Origin: Polynucleobacter sp. UK-Kesae-W10
GTDB lineage: Bacteria; Pseudomonadota; Gammaproteobacteria; Burkholderiales; Burkholderiaceae
Length of the DNA stretch: 64,000 bases
Direction: 5' to 3'
Assembly: GCF_018881575.1 (NCBI RefSeq)
Contig: NZ_JACVQB010000001.1
Location: 110,986-174,985 of the forward strand
Part shown: in pieces, positions 29,068 through 39,643 of the stretch
How the letters are laid out: each line of letters starts with the position of its first letter
Position numbering within the stretch: the first letter of the stretch is position 1
Made by a program: the position numbers and the translations under genes
Notes under the pieces: generated by a model
The model's input: the letters and a program-made list of their open reading frames with translations, nothing else
The model's database searches: none
Told to the model about the DNA's origin: nothing

Positions 29068-29568
29068 ATGGCCCCATTTACTTCGCAAGAACTACGCAAA
29101 GGCTTTGCCTCTTTTGCAACCGGGGTCACTGTCATTACCTGTCTTGACGAAGAACGCAATGCTCATGGCATCACGATCAGTTCTTTTAATACCGTTTCGC
29201 TTGAGCCGCCATTAATTTTATGGAGCCTCAAAAAGCACTCTCGTCTGATGCCTTGGGTTGAGGTTGGCAAAAAGCATTTGATCCATGTCCTAGAGCGATC
29301 TCAGGAAAGCCTGGCGATGCACTTTGCCACCGTCAAGCAAGATCAATTCATCAATATCCCCCATCAGCTAGCAGCCAGCGGCCTCACTCAAATCGCGCAC
29401 TGTGTTGCTTACTATGAATGTGAAACTGTTTCGGTGCATGTGGGCGGTGATCACAACATCATTGTTGCTAAAGTCATCAATCTTAAAAATCACCCAGAAA
29501 AAGAACCGCTCATATTTGCACGCAGCAAATTTCTTGGTCTAGATTTCACAGAAAACCAACCTAACTAA
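29068..29568 (+). CDS. Flavin reductase-domain protein
   Basis: 166 aa from the ATG at 29068. FTSQELRKGFASFATGVTVITC and HGITISSFNTVSLEPPLILWSL are signatures of the NAD(P)H:FMN reductase family (PF01613 in my memory), which provides reduced flavin to two-component monooxygenases. No oxygenase partner lies nearby. The frame extends upstream into the lipoprotein gene, but those residues are not family-like. Confidence 0.88.
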   Translation: MAPFTSQELRKGFASFATGVTVITCLDEERNAHGITISSFNTVSLEPPLILWSLKKHSRLMPWVEVGKKHLIHVLERSQESLAMHFATVKQDQFINIPHQLAASGLTQIAHCVAYYECETVSVHVGGDHNIIVAKVINLKNHPEKEPLIFARSKFLGLDFTENQPN

Positions 29569-29587
29569 TATTTTGCAGGGAAATGCC

Positions 29588-30250
29588 ATGATGCGTTTAT
29601 GGGGTCGCAAAAGTTCCATCAATGTTCAGAAAGTATTGTGGTGCTTAGCAGAGCTAGGCCTTGAAGAAGGCAAAGACTTTGAGCGCATCGACGCTGGTCT
29701 TCACTTTGGGAAAAACAATACGCCTGAGTTTCTCAAAATGAATCCTAATGGACTTGTGCCACTCTTAGAAGATGGCGATCTCGTCCTCTGGGAATCAAAC
29801 ACCATCATGCGCTACCTCGTTTCTCAGCACGATAAAAATGGGCGCTTTCCAAAAGGCGTTACGGCCCAATACAGCTCAGAAAAAATGATGGATTGGCAAC
29901 TAGCAACGCTATGGCCTCCATTGCGTGCGAGCTTTCTAGGTCTCACGAGAACACCAGAAAAAGATCGTGATTACGATGCAATTTATAAAGGCTATCAAGC
30001 AACTAACCAAACCCTTGGTTTGCTCGATAGCATCCTCGCCTCACAAGATTACTGCTCAGGCAATCAATTCAATCTCGGAGATATTGTGGTGGCCTTAGGG
30101 GTTCATCGCTGGGTCTTATTGCACGATACTTTCCCAGAAAAAACCGGCTCACGCGCTCAGCTAGACAATGTTGAGCGCTGGTTAAAACAGCTGAAAGCAG
30201 AAACTTGTTTTGGTGCGTTTGCTGATAAAGAACTAAACATCGTTAAATAA
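29588..30250 (+). CDS. Glutathione S-transferase family protein
   Basis: 220 aa from the ATG at 29588 (AGGGA 8 bp upstream); a second ATG follows at once. The thioredoxin-like N-domain has RLWGRKSSINVQKVLWCLAELGLE and the cis-proline/glutathione loop NPNGLVPLLEDGDLVLWESNTIMRYL. The C-domain is all-helical with NQFNLGDIVVALGVHRW. A serine in the KSSINVQ loop is the probable catalytic residue. Substrate unknown. It ends in an inverted repeat shared with the RND pump gene. Confidence 0.9.
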   Translation: MMRLWGRKSSINVQKVLWCLAELGLEEGKDFERIDAGLHFGKNNTPEFLKMNPNGLVPLLEDGDLVLWESNTIMRYLVSQHDKNGRFPKGVTAQYSSEKMMDWQLATLWPPLRASFLGLTRTPEKDRDYDAIYKGYQATNQTLGLLDSILASQDYCSGNQFNLGDIVVALGVHRWVLLHDTFPEKTGSRAQLDNVERWLKQLKAETCFGAFADKELNIVK

Positions 30251-30261
30251 ACGATGTTTAG
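30233..30261. terminator. Perfect inverted repeat at the convergent GST/RND junction
   Basis: Perfect 12-bp arms CTAAACATCGTT and AACGATGTTTAG around 5 bases. It includes the GST stop codon and ends 8 bp short of the RND pump stop. A stem of this length fits a bidirectional terminator, though T-runs are short on both sides. Confidence 0.5.
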
Positions 30262-30269
30262 CAGCTAAC

Positions 30270-33200
30270 TTATTCTTGTTTGAACTTTTTCTGATGATGA
30301 TCAGCACCCATGAAGAGGTACATGGCAGGCACCACGAATAAAGTAAATAAAGTACCAATCGATAGTCCCGTAAAGATCACGATACCCATAGACTGACGGC
30401 CAGCAGCACCTGCGCCTGAAGCAATCACCAGAGGCAATACCCCCAAAACCATCGCTGCCGTAGTCATTAAGATTGGTCTTAAGCGAACGCTGGCAGCTTC
30501 CACAATGGCATCAAGCTTACTGCGACCCGCCTCTTGTAATTCATTAGCGAATTCCACAATCAAAATACCGTGTTTACTAATCAGGCCCATGAGCGTGACA
30601 AGACCTACCTGTGTATACACATTCAAGGTTGTAAAGCCTAAGTTAATGAAGATCAGTGCCCCAAAGAGTGCGAGCGGTACAGATACCAAAATCACAATCG
30701 GATCACGGAAGCTTTCAAACTGAGCAGCCAATACCAAGAACACAATCAATATCGCAAAGAACATTGTTACTAAGAAGCCACCAGATTCAGCCATGAACTG
30801 ACGTGAAGGTCCGGCGTAATCCATGGTGTAGCCATTGGGCGCAACCTCTTTTAGGGTCTGACGCATGTACTCCAGCAAATCAGCCTGTGAAATAAATGGC
30901 GTGCTCACTCCAGAGATCGTCGCCGAATTCAATTGCTGAAAGTGATTAATCGATTGTGGAACTACTTTTTGCTTAATGCTAGCAATCGTACGCGCCTGAA
31001 TCATGGCACCACTTGGAGTACGAATGTAGTAGTCCAAAATTTGATCGGGGTTTAAGCGATCCACCTGCTTCACCTGTGGAATCACTTTATATGAGCGTCC
31101 AGCGACCGAGAAGTAATTTACATAACCGCCGCCCAAGGCTGCAGAAAGCGCAGCGCCTACTTGTTGCTGTGTCATACCTAAGGCCGCTACTTTTTCGCGA
31201 TCGATCACGAGGACATCTTGCGGCTTATCGATTTTTAAATCGGAGTCGACAAAGAAAAAATTACCGCTACGACGGGCCTTATCCAATACAGCCTGAGAAA
31301 CCTCATTGAGCTGCTCATAAGGCTCTGTTGTGTTAATGACCACCTGAACAGGAAGTCCTTGAGCACCTGGAAGCGCTGGGAACTGGAAGGCAGCAACTCG
31401 AGCGCCAGCAATCGTATTCCACTTTTGCTGCATATCTTCTTGAAACTTAGTCGCATTACGACTGCGTGAGCTCCAATCTTTTAACAGAATGCCGCCAAAA
31501 CTCGATGTCGGGCTGGTAATTTGGAATGCTTGTTCGTATTCGGGCTCAGCAGCTGCAATCGCATAGATCTGATCAGCATAGGTTTGCATTTGATTGACCG
31601 TGCTGTTGGGCGGCCCCGAAGCCTGCATCAAAACAATGCCCTGGTCTTCCGTTGGCGCAAGTTCAGCACGCGCTGTGGCATAGAGATAGGCAACGCCACC
31701 TAACAAAATAGCGCCCATCACAATAATTACTTGCCAAGTACTTAATAAATCTCGCAAAGTGGTTTGATAACTATGATGAACCTTGTCAAAAATTTGATCG
31801 ATCTTTTGAACAAATGATGAGGCCTCTTGTTCTTCGGTAAAAATACGCGAGCACATCATCGGCGATAGTGTCAGCGCAATTAAACCGGAAACCGCTACGG
31901 CGCTAGCTAAGGTAAATGCAAATTCGGTAAACAAAGCACCGGTTAAGCCACCCTGAAATCCGATCGGAATGTATACCGCAATCAAAACCACAGTCATCGC
32001 TAGAATTGGGCTTCCTAGTTCACGCGCAGCAATCAAAGAAGCCTCCAGCGGAGACTTGCCTTCTTTCATATGCCTATCAACGTTCTCCACCACAATAATT
32101 GCGTCGTCTACCACCAATCCAATGGCCAAAACTAGAGCCAATAAGGTGAGCAAGTTAATGGAGTAGCCCAAAATCTGCATCAGGAAGAAGGTCCCAATCA
32201 GAGACAGAGGCATTGCAATTACCGGCACGGCGACTGCACGAACGCTACCCAAAAACAGATAAATCACGACCGTCACAATGACCAAGGCCTCTAGCAAAGT
32301 AGAGACAACTTCATCAATAGAGCTCGTGATGAACTCAGTCGAGTCGTAAACAATCTTGCCATTCATACCAATTGGCAATTGCTTTTGAATATCAGGCACA
32401 GCGTCTCTGACGCGCTGCGCAACATCTAATAAGTTTGCTTGTGGAGCAACCTTGATGCCAATAAAGACAGACTGCTTGCCGCTAAATGCGACATTCGTGT
32501 TGTAGTCCTCAGAGCCCAAGGAAACATTGGCAACTTGATCTAAATAAACAATATTGACGCCATCTTTTTTAACAACGAGCTTACGGAACTCATCAAGCGT
32601 GTGCAAATCCGTACCGGCTACCAGGTCAACTGAAACCATGTCACCCTTGGTGCTACCTACTGCTGATAAGTAATTATTGGCTGACATCGCGCTATACACA
32701 TCATCTGCGCCAATACCCAATCCAGCCATCTTTTCTCTATCCAGCCAAGCACGCAAGGCAAATTTTCTGCCGCCAATGATTTCTGCGTTCTGGACACCTT
32801 CTACTGAGTCTAGCTTTGGCTTAACGACGCGTAACAGGTAATCTGTAATGGCGTTATTGGGTAACTGGTCGCTGTAAAAGCCCATATACATAGCTGCAGT
32901 CGACTGGCCAACCTGAACAGTCAGCACTGGTTGTTGAGCCTGTGGGGGGAGTTGGTTCTTAACTGCACTAATTTGCGTTTGAATCTGGGTCAACGCAGCA
33001 TTGGAGTCATAGTTCAACTTCAGGGTAGCAATGATGGTGGAGACACCACTAACGCTCGTAGAAGACAAATAATCAATCCCTTGAGCTTGCGCTACAGAAG
33101 CCTCTAAAGGCTGCGTAATAAAGCCAGCAATCGTTTCTGGATCGGCACCATAGTAGGCAGTCGTAATCGTAACGATCGCATTTTGGGTTTGTGGATATTG

Positions 33201-33305
33201 GTTCACCGGCAAAGAGCCGATTGCCTTCAAACCAAATACCAGCACAAGCGCACTAACTACCAGCGAGAGCACTGGCCTGCGGATGAATATGTCGGTCCAA
33301 TTCAT
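30270..33305 (-). CDS. RND efflux pump, HAE1-type inner-membrane permease
   Basis: 1011 aa, the AcrB/MexB family size. It has twelve membrane helices arranged 1+5 and 1+5 with two large periplasmic loops. MNWTDIFIRRPVLSLVVSALVLVFGL starts helix 1; LVLAIGLVVDDAIIVVENVDRHM holds the proton-relay aspartate pair in helix 4, and the second half has GLITLMGLISKHGILIVEFANE-like motif with the conserved lysine/histidine region. Exports drugs or toxic compounds using the proton gradient. Follows its adaptor by 7 bp. Confidence 0.93.
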   Translation of the reverse strand: MNWTDIFIRRPVLSLVVSALVLVFGLKAIGSLPVNQYPQTQNAIVTITTAYYGADPETIAGFITQPLEASVAQAQGIDYLSSTSVSGVSTIIATLKLNYDSNAALTQIQTQISAVKNQLPPQAQQPVLTVQVGQSTAAMYMGFYSDQLPNNAITDYLLRVVKPKLDSVEGVQNAEIIGGRKFALRAWLDREKMAGLGIGADDVYSAMSANNYLSAVGSTKGDMVSVDLVAGTDLHTLDEFRKLVVKKDGVNIVYLDQVANVSLGSEDYNTNVAFSGKQSVFIGIKVAPQANLLDVAQRVRDAVPDIQKQLPIGMNGKIVYDSTEFITSSIDEVVSTLLEALVIVTVVIYLFLGSVRAVAVPVIAMPLSLIGTFFLMQILGYSINLLTLLALVLAIGLVVDDAIIVVENVDRHMKEGKSPLEASLIAARELGSPILAMTVVLIAVYIPIGFQGGLTGALFTEFAFTLASAVAVSGLIALTLSPMMCSRIFTEEQEASSFVQKIDQIFDKVHHSYQTTLRDLLSTWQVIIVMGAILLGGVAYLYATARAELAPTEDQGIVLMQASGPPNSTVNQMQTYADQIYAIAAAEPEYEQAFQITSPTSSFGGILLKDWSSRSRNATKFQEDMQQKWNTIAGARVAAFQFPALPGAQGLPVQVVINTTEPYEQLNEVSQAVLDKARRSGNFFFVDSDLKIDKPQDVLVIDREKVAALGMTQQQVGAALSAALGGGYVNYFSVAGRSYKVIPQVKQVDRLNPDQILDYYIRTPSGAMIQARTIASIKQKVVPQSINHFQQLNSATISGVSTPFISQADLLEYMRQTLKEVAPNGYTMDYAGPSRQFMAESGGFLVTMFFAILIVFLVLAAQFESFRDPIVILVSVPLALFGALIFINLGFTTLNVYTQVGLVTLMGLISKHGILIVEFANELQEAGRSKLDAIVEAASVRLRPILMTTAAMVLGVLPLVIASGAGAAGRQSMGIVIFTGLSIGTLFTLFVVPAMYLFMGADHHQKKFKQE

Positions 33306-33312
33306 CTGCTAC

Positions 33313-34644
33313 TTATTCCTGTGGCTTAGGATCAGGTGAGTTTGCTGGAAGCACCTTGTTATTGATAATGAGCGGCGTTCCGTTTTTCAGTTTTAGCTGA
33401 CCACTTGTCACAACCGTAGCACCCTCATCAATACCTTTGAGAATTGCAACTTGATCACCACGTGTTGCACCAGTAGTCACGAATACCTGCTGGGCTTCAA
33501 GCGCTGGATTGCCTTGCTTATCCTTCTTGCCAGTAGGCTTAGCAATAAAAACTGTAGACCCATATGGGTTGTAAGTCACCGCCGTCTGCGGCAAGGTTAA
33601 TAACTTCACTTGATCGCCAAGCTTAATATTCACATTAGCAAACATGCCAGGAAGAATTTTCTTATCCGGATTGGCAATTTGTGCTTCCACTTGGATATTG
33701 CGTGTATTGGTATCAACCTTAGGACTTACCGCAGTAATCTTGCCAGTAAAACTCGCATCCTTAAATGCATCGGTAGTCACAACTACATCCTGTCCAACGA
33801 CAATCTGCTCGGCATTGCTTTGTGGCAAATTGAAGTCCACAAAAATAGGATCTAAAGTTTGCAAGGTAAGCAACTTATCCCCAGGATTGACAAACTGACC
33901 AGGGTTAATAGAAACAATACCTACGCGACCACTAAAAGGTGCCTTCAGATTTTTCTTGGCTACTAGCGCAATCTGGGATTCCACTTGTGCCTGCTTTGAT
34001 TTGGCATCTGCTTTACTGGTATCAAAGACGTTTTTACTGATAGCCTGAATCGCCAATTGCTGCCTATCCCGTTCATTAATTACCTTAGCAAGATCTGCCA
34101 TGGCTTTTAAAGAATTTAATTGGGCAACATCAGAAGCATCGTTCAATTTAATGAGTAGATCGCCTTCTTTAACATCCTGACCCGACTTCACTGGCACCGT
34201 TTGTACTAAGCCACCGATTTCAGTGCTCAGATCAACCCCTCTAAAGGCACGCACATTACCTACGCTAGTTAATTTTGGCTGCCAATCTGTTGCTTCAACC
34301 ACCATCGTTGATACAGTCGCTGGCGGTAAACCCATGCCAGAAATGAAATGCTTAATCATGAAAGTCTTGAATTGATTAAACGCAAAAATCAGTCCAAGTA
34401 ATAAAAACACTCCGCACAACATGATGGTCATGCGACGCTGCAAAGGTTCCATCGCCATGAGCTTGGCATATGCTTTAGTACCGCGCCACTTGGCACCCAT
34501 GCGCGCGTAAAACGCTTTGGCTTTTTCCCAAAGGGAAATCGCTTTATCACGTAATTTCCATTGCTCAGCTTTTAACTTAGACCACGCCCACAGGGCTAGG
34601 ACAGCAGCAATCAGCTTGCTCTTAATTGTTTCCAGAAGTTTCAT
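33313..34644 (-). CDS. RND periplasmic adaptor with unusual N-terminal extension
   Basis: 443 aa. The core is a normal membrane-fusion protein: barrel-sandwich halves around VGNVRAFRGVDLSTEIGGLVQTVPVKSGQDVKEGDLL, a short coiled coil, then KAPFSGRVGIVSINPGQFVNPGD and a beta-barrel domain. The helix anchoring it to the membrane is at about 74-90. Before it lie 71 basic, aromatic, helical residues (WKLRDKAISLWEKAKAFYARMG) not found in AcrA, which has a lipoprotein signal instead. The frame has no stop and the ATG overlaps the upstream gene, so the extension looks real. A later ATG (34452) remains possible. Confidence 0.88.
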   Translation of the reverse strand: MKLLETIKSKLIAAVLALWAWSKLKAEQWKLRDKAISLWEKAKAFYARMGAKWRGTKAYAKLMAMEPLQRRMTIMLCGVFLLLGLIFAFNQFKTFMIKHFISGMGLPPATVSTMVVEATDWQPKLTSVGNVRAFRGVDLSTEIGGLVQTVPVKSGQDVKEGDLLIKLNDASDVAQLNSLKAMADLAKVINERDRQQLAIQAISKNVFDTSKADAKSKQAQVESQIALVAKKNLKAPFSGRVGIVSINPGQFVNPGDKLLTLQTLDPIFVDFNLPQSNAEQIVVGQDVVVTTDAFKDASFTGKITAVSPKVDTNTRNIQVEAQIANPDKKILPGMFANVNIKLGDQVKLLTLPQTAVTYNPYGSTVFIAKPTGKKDKQGNPALEAQQVFVTTGATRGDQVAILKGIDEGATVVTSGQLKLKNGTPLIINNKVLPANSPDPKPQE

Positions 34645-36163
34645 TTTGATCTTTATTCGCTATGTCTTTTGGTTTAAAGGCAGGGCCTTCACGGTTCCAC
34701 CAGCCACCGCCTAATGCTGCAAATAATGCTGCCGTGTCTGAGAAGCGGGTAGCTTGCGCTGCTACAGACTTTACTTTTGCCTGTTGATACTGGTTTTGGT
34801 AGTACAGCACTGCTAGATAACTAGCTGTACCTAATTTGTATTGCTGCTGAACCAGGTCTAATGTTTCGTAGGCATAACGCTCAGCATCAGATGCTGCCTT
34901 TAAAGCCTGTGCACCTGTCTCAAGCGCTCTTAATGCATTAGCAACTTCTTGAAAAGCATTTAAGACCGTTGCTTGATACTGAAAAGCTGCTTGCTCATAA
35001 TTCGCAATTGCACCGCGACGTTGCGCCAACAATTGTCCGCCCTGAAACAGGGGTTGCAAAATTCCACCGCCAAGCGACCATAGAGAAGAGTTTGGGCCAA
35101 ACAAAGCTGCCGATGTTAAGGCTGCCGAACCAATCGCGCCAGTGATATTGAATTGTGGCAAGAGATTAGCTGTTGCAACACCCACAAAAGCGTTCTGGGC
35201 TTTGAGCTGAGCCTCTGCAGCACGTACATCAGGGCGTTGACGAACCAAGCTAGAGGGGACTGAGAGCGGAAGCTTCTCTGGTAAATGTAAATTGGCTAAA
35301 TCAAACTTTGCAATATTGGCATTGCTAGGCAATTCACCAACCAACACTGCTAATTGATTGCGAGCAAATGCGAGGTTTCGCTCGTAGTTAAATAAATCAA
35401 CCTGCGAATTCGAAACCAAGGTTCGCTGTGAAGTGACATCTACTTTAGAGACTGTACCAATCACCAATTGCTTCTCAGTAACCTCAGCAAGATTGGTTTG
35501 CGCCTTCAAAATTTCTTCGGTTGCCTGCATTTGCGCACGCAAGGCTGCCTCTTTGACGGCGCTCGTAACTACGTTTGCAGTCAATGATAGATATGCACCC
35601 TCTAATTGAAACTGTGCCACTTCTGCTTGCGCCCTTGCGCCCTCTACAGCTCGGCGAGCTCCGCCAAACACATCGAGCTTATAAGTGACGTTTACAGAGG
35701 TGTTGTACAGGTTGTATGTATCAGAGCCATATGGCAATCCATAAAGAGCTGATGGCTGAAGTTGCCGAGTTACACCAGCACCAACATTTACCGCCGGAAA
35801 ATATTGACCACCAATTTGTGCATTCACATTCTCTTGCGCGGCACGCAAGGCTGCATCTGCAGCGCCTAAATTTGGATTTTGTTCTAAAGCCTTTTTAATT
35901 AAAGCATCTAACTCAGGAGATTTATAAAGCTCCCACCAAGCAGCCTCGATATCTGCTCCCTCAATAATTTCTTGTTCCGTACCACCCGGAACACCTGGAG
36001 CTGTAGCTAATTGCTTCGATAAAGGGCCTTCGGTATACGAGGAAGTTTTTGGCGCTTCTGGCTGTTTAAAGTCTGGGCCTACCGCGCATGCAGAAAGCAC
36101 TCCTGCGCAAATTGGCAGAAGCAAATACATACGACGCGGATGAAAGGCTTTTGACGAAAACAT
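34622..36163 (-). CDS. Outer-membrane efflux lipoprotein of the NodT/OprM type
   Basis: 513 aa from the ATG at 36163. The signal ends LLPICAGVLSACAVGPDFKQPE, a lipobox followed by the VGPDYxxP-like motif of the NodT family. Two repeats of outer-membrane efflux domain follow, e.g. AEVEQNPNLGAADAALRAAQ-like helix and VRQRPDVRAAEAQLKAQNAFVGVATANLLPQFNI. It forms the TolC-like exit duct. First gene of the three-gene efflux operon; its stop overlaps the adaptor start by 23 bp. Confidence 0.92.
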   Translation of the reverse strand: MFSSKAFHPRRMYLLLPICAGVLSACAVGPDFKQPEAPKTSSYTEGPLSKQLATAPGVPGGTEQEIIEGADIEAAWWELYKSPELDALIKKALEQNPNLGAADAALRAAQENVNAQIGGQYFPAVNVGAGVTRQLQPSALYGLPYGSDTYNLYNTSVNVTYKLDVFGGARRAVEGARAQAEVAQFQLEGAYLSLTANVVTSAVKEAALRAQMQATEEILKAQTNLAEVTEKQLVIGTVSKVDVTSQRTLVSNSQVDLFNYERNLAFARNQLAVLVGELPSNANIAKFDLANLHLPEKLPLSVPSSLVRQRPDVRAAEAQLKAQNAFVGVATANLLPQFNITGAIGSAALTSAALFGPNSSLWSLGGGILQPLFQGGQLLAQRRGAIANYEQAAFQYQATVLNAFQEVANALRALETGAQALKAASDAERYAYETLDLVQQQYKLGTASYLAVLYYQNQYQQAKVKSVAAQATRFSDTAALFAALGGGWWNREGPAFKPKDIANKDQNETSGNN

Positions 36164-36214
36164 AACTTGCAGCAAATATCCTCTTGAACAAGGCTTATTT
36201 GAACACAAAAATGC

Positions 36215-36240
36215 AATCAGGGCCTCGTAAAGCCCTGATT
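36215..36240 (-). terminator. Rho-independent terminator after glmS
   Basis: Stem arms AATCAGGGC and GCCCTGATT with an 8-base loop, followed on the minus strand by GCATTTTTG. It sits 51 bp past the glmS stop and 52 bp before the efflux operon start, so it separates the two transcription units. Confidence 0.75.
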
Positions 36241-36290
36241 TAATTACTGAATTTTGTTCACAACTTTAGATGAAAGTCAAATTCGAAAAA

Positions 36291-38123
36291 TTATTCGACC
36301 GTAACGCTTTTTGCCAAGTTACGAGGCTTATCCACATCAGTGCCGCGAGCACAAGCGGTGTGGTACGCCAATAATTGGAGCGGAACTACGTGCAATATTG
36401 GGGATAAATTACCGTAGTGCTCTGGCAATCGAATGACATTAATACCTTCACTACTCACAATTTCAGTATCTTGGTCTGCGAAGACATATAGCTTGCCTCC
36501 CCGCGCCTTCACCTCTTGCATATTTGATTTCAGTTTTTCCAGCAACACGTCATTGGGCGCAACTGTAACCACAGGCATCTTATCTGTTACCAGGGCCAAT
36601 GGTCCGTGCTTTAACTCGCCAGCCGGATAGGCTTCTGCATGGATATAAGAAATCTCTTTTAACTTAAGCGCACCCTCAAGTGCGATTGGGTAATGCAGGC
36701 CACGCCCCAAAAACAACGCGTTCTCACATTTTGCAAATGCCTCACTCCATGCAATGATCTGTGGCTCAAGTGCAAGTACAGAATGAATCGCTTTGGGTAA
36801 ATGGCGCAACTCGCGCAGAATTTCTTTTTCTTTTTCAGCAGAAATTCTGCCAGCGCGTTTCGCAAGTGAAACCGCTAACAAATAGAGTGCCAATAGTTGG
36901 GTTGTAAATGCTTTGGTAGATGCCACGCCAATCTCAGCACCTGCCTTAGTTAAGAAGTGCCAATCTGTCTCGCGCACCATGGCGCTGCTAGCCACATTGC
37001 AAATTGCTAGGGTATGGCGATGTCCCAATGACTTGGCGTGACGCAATGCAGCCAAGGTGTCTGCAGTTTCACCAGATTGGGAAACCACCACAATCAAAGC
37101 TCTAGGATTTGGCACAGTAGTGCGGTAACGATACTCGCTCGCAATCTCCACTTGTGTAGGAATGCCAGCAATATCCTCCAACCAATACTTAGCAACGCAT
37201 GCGGAGTAATAGCTTGTGCCACATGCCAAAATCAGAATTTGATCAAAAGCATTCCACTCTTTTTCATTGGCACCAAATAACTCAGGGCCAAAAGAAGCGA
37301 TATTGGCGAGCGTGTCACCAATTGCACCAGGCTGCTCAAAAATCTCTTTTTGCATGTAGTGCTGATAAGGGCCTAGATCAACAGAGTCTGCCTGCGCAGG
37401 CATTGGCTTGCGATCGCGCTGTACAGAGTTGCCAGCCTGATCAATTAACTCAACGCTATCTGCTTTTAAAACAGCAACGTCACCCTCATCCAAATACATC
37501 ATTGAATGTGCGCGGCCTGCTAACGCGAGTGCATCTGAAGCCAAGAAATTTTCATTCTCACCAAGAGCGACGACCAATGGAGAACCAACTCGCGCGCCAA
37601 CCAAAATATTGGGCTGATCTTGCGCAATAACACCAATGGCATAAGCGCCAAATAATCGCGGCAATACCGCTCTTACTGATTGAGCAATATCCTTTTGTCC
37701 GCTAGCAACATACTGTTGATGAATTAAATGTGCAATCACTTCTGTATCCGTGTCAGAAGTAAATATATAACCAGCACCCTTAAGCTCTGTACGTAACACT
37801 TCGTAATTCTCAATAATGCCGTTATGGACAACCGCAATCAAATCATTTGAAGTATGTGGGTGGGCATTTTGGGTGTCAGGCTTACCATGGGTTGCCCAGC
37901 GGGTATGCGCAATACCTAATGTGCCAAAAAAATCTTTACCTTGCTCGGCTAACTCCGAAACACGGGCTGTTGTACGGGCCCTCTCAATAGGGTGAGCAGC
38001 ATCATCAGCATTAATTACCGCGAAACCACAAGAGTCATAACCACGATACTCCAGGCGACGTAAGCCCTCAACCAAAACATCAACGATGTTTTTATGGGAC
38101 GCAGCGCCAACAATACCGCACAT
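36291..38123 (-). CDS. glmS: Glucosamine-6-phosphate synthase
   Basis: Makes glucosamine-6-phosphate from fructose-6-phosphate and glutamine, the entry to cell-wall amino sugars. 610 aa. After Met removal the N-terminal Cys ([11 protein letters not shown]) is the glutaminase nucleophile. [16 protein letters not shown] follows, then two SIS sugar-isomerase domains ([64 protein letters not shown]). The C-terminus NLAKSVTVE is canonical. Start overlaps the glmU stop by 1 bp. Confidence 0.97.
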   Translation of the reverse strand: MCGIVGAASHKNIVDVLVEGLRRLEYRGYDSCGFAVINADDAAHPIERARTTARVSELAEQGKDFFGTLGIAHTRWATHGKPDTQNAHPHTSNDLIAVVHNGIIENYEVLRTELKGAGYIFTSDTDTEVIAHLIHQQYVASGQKDIAQSVRAVLPRLFGAYAIGVIAQDQPNILVGARVGSPLVVALGENENFLASDALALAGRAHSMMYLDEGDVAVLKADSVELIDQAGNSVQRDRKPMPAQADSVDLGPYQHYMQKEIFEQPGAIGDTLANIASFGPELFGANEKEWNAFDQILILACGTSYYSACVAKYWLEDIAGIPTQVEIASEYRYRTTVPNPRALIVVVSQSGETADTLAALRHAKSLGHRHTLAICNVASSAMVRETDWHFLTKAGAEIGVASTKAFTTQLLALYLLAVSLAKRAGRISAEKEKEILRELRHLPKAIHSVLALEPQIIAWSEAFAKCENALFLGRGLHYPIALEGALKLKEISYIHAEAYPAGELKHGPLALVTDKMPVVTVAPNDVLLEKLKSNMQEVKARGGKLYVFADQDTEIVSSEGINVIRLPEHYGNLSPILHVVPLQLLAYHTACARGTDVDKPRNLAKSVTVE

Positions 38124-39643
38124 TATTTTTTACCCTTTAAAGTTTTTTTGACTGCTTTCTTAACTACTTTTTTGCTTGCCTGCTTGGTAGCTTTCTTGGC
38201 AACAGTTTTTTTAGCGCTTGCTTTTTTTGCCGCTGCTTTTTCTTTTTTCACTGGCCTTTGCCATTGCAGAGAAATTTGTTTTGCTCTTGATACCGTAAGT
38301 TGATTTGCTGGCGCATCTTTAGTGAGCGTTGTTCCAGCACCTAATGTAGCTCCACGTCCAACACGTACTGGAGCAACCAACTGAGTATCTGAACCAATGA
38401 AGACATCATCTTCAATAATAGTTTGATGTTTGTTCACACCATCATAGTTGCAGGTGATGGTTCCTGCACCAATATTCACACGTGATCCGACAACAGAGTC
38501 GCCAACATAAGCCAAATGATTCGCTTTGCTATTGGCAGCGATCTTGCTGTTCTTTACTTCCACAAAATTGCCGATGTGAACGTCATTCGCTAAATCTGCA
38601 CCAGGACGCAATCTTGCGTATGGGCCAATCACCGATTGATTGCCTACCTTTGCGCCATCCAAATGACTGTAGGCATGAATAGCGACGCCCTTACCGACTA
38701 CGCTATTGCGAATGATGCAGTAAGGGCCAACCTTAGTTCCTGCAGCCAAAGTAACGCAACCCTCAAACACACAACCCACATCAATAAAGACATCGGTTCC
38801 GCACTCTAAAGTACCGCGTACATCAATACGCACAGGATCGGCAAGCGAAACGCCGTTATCCATTAGCTGATTAGCGATATTGAGTTGATGAACGCGCTCG
38901 AGGCTTGCTAATTGGTCGCGACTATTAACGCCAATCGTTTCAAATTCTGCATCCGCTTGAGTGGTACGAATCGGCACATTGTCTTTGACAGCCATCGCAA
39001 TCACATCGGTTAAATAGTATTCACCCTGAGCATTGCTGGCACTTAATGACTTGAGCCATTTCTTCAGAGAGGCCGTTGGCAGCACCATGATGCCAGTATT
39101 AATTTCTTGAATTGCTTTTTGTGCGGGCGATGCATCTTTTTCTTCAACAATCGCTTCGACCGAGCCATCGTTGCCGCGCACAATACGGCCATATCCAGTT
39201 GGATTGCTGAGGTCTTGCGTCAACAAAGCCAGAGCAGAATCTTGACCACGAACACCATCGGCTAATTTAGCCAACTTTGCCAATGTTTTTTGTGTTGTGA
39301 GCGGAACATCGCCATATAAAACCAAGGTAGGTACTTGGATATCTAATTTAGGCAATGCCTGAAGCAATGCATGACCAGTACCTTTTTGTTCAGCCTGAAG
39401 CGCTGTAACGACTTTGGTAAAGTGCGCATCTTCTTTGGCGGCAGAAGTTAAGAATTCTTTTACGTCCGCAGCGCCATGACCAACTACAACTACTGGGCCC
39501 GTTTTAGCGGATTTAGCTTGTAGCGATAAAGCGGTATTCAGGACATGCTGAAGAAGAGGTTTTCCTGCCAAGGTTTGCAGGACCTTGGGCAATGCGGACT
39601 TCATCCGCTTTCCTTGCCCAGCAGCCAATATGACGATATTCAT
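38123..39643 (-). CDS. glmU: Bifunctional GlmU with a histone-like lysine tail
   Basis: Acetylates glucosamine-1-phosphate and couples it to UTP to give UDP-GlcNAc. 506 aa. The uridyltransferase domain opens [24 protein letters not shown]; the left-handed beta-helix acetyltransferase domain has [24 protein letters not shown] and [17 protein letters not shown]. The enzyme normally ends at about residue 456-463. Here the last 43 residues (464-506) are a repetitive Lys/Ala tail with 19 lysines. The start overlaps the ttcA stop by 4 bp. Confidence 0.96.
   Translation of the reverse strand: MNIVILAAGQGKRMKSALPKVLQTLAGKPLLQHVLNTALSLQAKSAKTGPVVVVGHGAADVKEFLTSAAKEDAHFTKVVTALQAEQKGTGHALLQALPKLDIQVPTLVLYGDVPLTTQKTLAKLAKLADGVRGQDSALALLTQDLSNPTGYGRIVRGNDGSVEAIVEEKDASPAQKAIQEINTGIMVLPTASLKKWLKSLSASNAQGEYYLTDVIAMAVKDNVPIRTTQADAEFETIGVNSRDQLASLERVHQLNIANQLMDNGVSLADPVRIDVRGTLECGTDVFIDVGCVFEGCVTLAAGTKVGPYCIIRNSVVGKGVAIHAYSHLDGAKVGNQSVIGPYARLRPGADLANDVHIGNFVEVKNSKIAANSKANHLAYVGDSVVGSRVNIGAGTITCNYDGVNKHQTIIEDDVFIGSDTQLVAPVRVGRGATLGAGTTLTKDAPANQLTVSRAKQISLQWQRPVKKEKAAAKKASAKKTVAKKATKQASKKVVKKAVKKTLKGKK

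Noticed and set aside
37199-37630. 143-codon open frame antisense to glmS
   Set aside because: Mirror frame of a conserved gene; no recognisable domain and no start signal.
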